Shown here one piece after another: positions 63,056 through 64,000 of a DNA stretch of 64,000 nucleotides (position 1 is the first letter of the stretch; each line of letters starts with the position of its first letter). A program made the position numbers and the translations under genes. Location: the NCBI GenBank assembly GCA_020161435.1, contig JAIUNV010000005.1, positions 241,717 through 305,716 of the forward strand, in the 5' to 3' direction. The notes under the pieces are model-generated. The model did not search any database and was not told where the DNA came from. It worked only from the letters and a program-made list of their open reading frames with translations. The stretch comes from Bacteroidota bacterium (GTDB lineage: Bacteria; Bacteroidota; Bacteroidia; Chitinophagales; Chitinophagaceae).

Positions 63056-63309
63056 CAGGGTTCGATAAGTGCATGTTTTTCCGACAGACCTTTTTTATCT
63101 CTGGCGATTGCTGCGTCGAGCCTGGCTTTGTTGGCCGGCGACTTCATCAGGTGCAGGGTTTCCATCAAGCCGTTGTATTCATCCAGGCTAATGATGACAG
63201 CGGTTTCCTTTTCATTGCGGTTCACCATCACGGTTTCGCCGTCCTTGGTCACACTATCAAGTGTGTCCTTCATTTTGGCCCTGAATGCGGTGTAATTAAT
63301 CACTTTCAT
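63055..63309 (-). CDS. yefM: YefM/Axe-type antitoxin
   Basis: An 84-residue Phd/YefM-fold protein (MKVINYTAFRAKMKDTLDSV, GETVMVNRNEKETAVIISLD). It should neutralise the YoeB toxin and repress the operon by binding the palindrome at 63315-63346. Its stop overlaps the toxin start. The genes lie on the strand opposite the neighbouring rnpB and are divergent from it. Confidence 0.92.
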   Translation of the reverse strand: MKVINYTAFRAKMKDTLDSVTKDGETVMVNRNEKETAVIISLDEYNGLMETLHLMKSPANKARLDAAIARDKKGLSEKHALIEP

Positions 63310-63314
63310 AGAAA

Positions 63315-63346
63315 CGGATTGAGTACAATATTACGTACTTAATCCG
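63315..63346. promoter_or_regulatory. Palindromic operator candidate for yefM-yoeB
   Basis: CGGATTGAGTAC (63315-63326) and GTACTTAATCCG (63335-63346) form a 12-bp inverted repeat with one mismatch, centred on AATATTAC, just upstream of the antitoxin start (63309, minus strand). YefM repressors bind palindromes containing GTAC, which both arms carry. Confidence 0.6.
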
Positions 63347-63400
63347 GGTCGTTCAATTTTATTTCCCCCTCCGGGGGCAAGGGGGCTGTATCTTTACCCC

Positions 63401-63835
63401 GCTATCAGTGAAGGCTATCGCTGCTGCTGCAAGGCAGGAGAGGAAAGTCCGGACAGCGCAGGGCAACCCATCCCGCTAACGGCGGGACATCTGCTATGCT
63501 GATCCCGATAACAATCGGGAGAAGCTGGCAGGTCGAGACAGTGCCACAGAAAATAACCGCCTTGCTGTTCATCCCCCTCCGGGGGTATGGGGGCCGGGCA
63601 AGGGTGAAAACGGGAGGTAAGAGCTCCCGATGGTTGGTTGCAAGGCCAGCCATGGGTAAACCTTGGGTGCTGAAATGCCATGTATAGGAGTGGATGAAGG
63701 CGGCCCGCCTGACCTCGCCACCGGCGAGACGCTCCAGGGTAGGCAGATGCAGGCAGTCAGCAATGGTTGTCGTAGATAAATGATAGCAACACCGTTTCGG
63801 CGGCGTTACAGAATCCGGCTTATGCAGCTGGTAGC
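63401..63835 (+). ncRNA. rnpB: RNase P RNA (class A)
   Basis: Class A hallmarks include GAGGAAAGTCCGGAC near 63440, GACAGTGCCACAGAAA near 63537, GGGTGAAAACGGGAGGTAAG near 63602, GATAAATGATAGCAACAC near 63775, and TTACAGAATCCGGCTTA near 63806. The ends pair: GCTATCAG (63401-63408) with CTGGTAGC (63828-63835), giving P1 with one wobble. A TATCTTTA at 63389-63396 could be the -7 box. The RNA is the catalytic part of RNase P. One helix uses the TCCCGAT/ATCGGGA palindrome that also occurs as an intergenic repeat at 25803. Confidence 0.93.
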
Positions 63836-63839
63836 ACAT

Positions 63840-63873
63840 GAAGCCACTTCAGGAAATGTTCTGGGGTGGCTTC
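63840..63873 (+). other. Hairpin after rnpB
   Basis: GAAGCCAC (63840-63847) pairs with GTGGCTTC (63866-63873). There is no T-run, so it is at best a weak terminator. The stretch 63874-63990 contains nothing else recognised. Confidence 0.35.
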
Positions 63874-63990
63874 GCCATTTGTGGGATTATTTGAATGGTT
63901 CGGGTGCTATAAAGTAAGGCGGAGTGTAGGCGGACCCAAAATTCGGCAGTTAATAATTAGAGTATCTGTCTAATTTTAAACTGTCAAAAA

Positions 63991-64000
63991 ATGAAAAAGA
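63991..64000 (+). CDS. Possible start of a further gene, cut by the window edge
   Basis: ATGAAAAAG at the right edge, preceded by an AT-rich stretch, looks like the M-K-K start common to exported proteins. Only three codons are visible, so the product cannot be named. Confidence 0.25.

Overview
The window looks like a Bacteroidota chromosome, probably Chitinophagaceae. The family is an inference from gene content; the phylum is well supported. Several start regions carry the Bacteroidota promoter pattern (TTG, about 17-22 bp, then TAnnTTTG), and starts generally lack a Shine-Dalgarno sequence. The genes include Oar-like and OMP_b-brl-type outer-membrane proteins, DUF4251, PheA with an internal Q-S-M-P motif, and DNA topoisomerase IV.

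Layout. 1-3.3 kb: an outer-membrane protein cut by the window edge and a lipoprotein. 3.4-7.5 kb: infA-rpmJ-rpsM-rpsK-rpsD-rpoA-rplQ, with long hairpin-bearing spacers. 7.5-13.6 kb: a CYTH protein, dnaG, two lipoproteins, tRNA-Gly(CCC) and glnS. 13.7-20.6 kb: a large Oar-like TonB receptor, ribBA with a secreted protein behind it, and an NhaD-type antiporter. 20.8-25.7 kb: a SoxB-like/TsdA-like pair that suggests thiosulfate oxidation, then a KAS III-like ketosynthase and a TcdA-like E1 enzyme. 26.1-38.0 kb: parE and parC separated by a methyltransferase, a DUF1835 protein and a complete AT-rich type III restriction-modification system. 38-48.2 kb: accD, smpB, envelope proteins, an M42 aminopeptidase, a LuxE-like enzyme, and an ECF sigma factor paired with a membrane protein that joins an anti-sigma-like N-terminus to a trypsin-like protease.

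48.4-58.6 kb holds the most interesting region. A promoter at 48954-48984 drives a 23-residue reading frame containing six consecutive Phe/Tyr codons. It is followed by mutually exclusive antiterminator and terminator stems, and then by an eight-gene operon: pheA, aminotransferase, tyrA, DEAD-box helicase, DAHP synthase/chorismate mutase, aroB, aroA and aroC. This has the architecture of a ribosome-stalling attenuator for aromatic amino acid synthesis. The last enzyme, chorismate synthase, carries a C-terminal DUF952-like domain.

58.7-64 kb: a polyprenyl synthase, an amino-acid permease, a DUF2027/Smr protein, a repeat block, a YefM/YoeB toxin-antitoxin pair with a palindromic operator candidate, the RNase P RNA gene, and the first codons of one further gene. 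All family calls come from reading motifs by eye; no database search was run.
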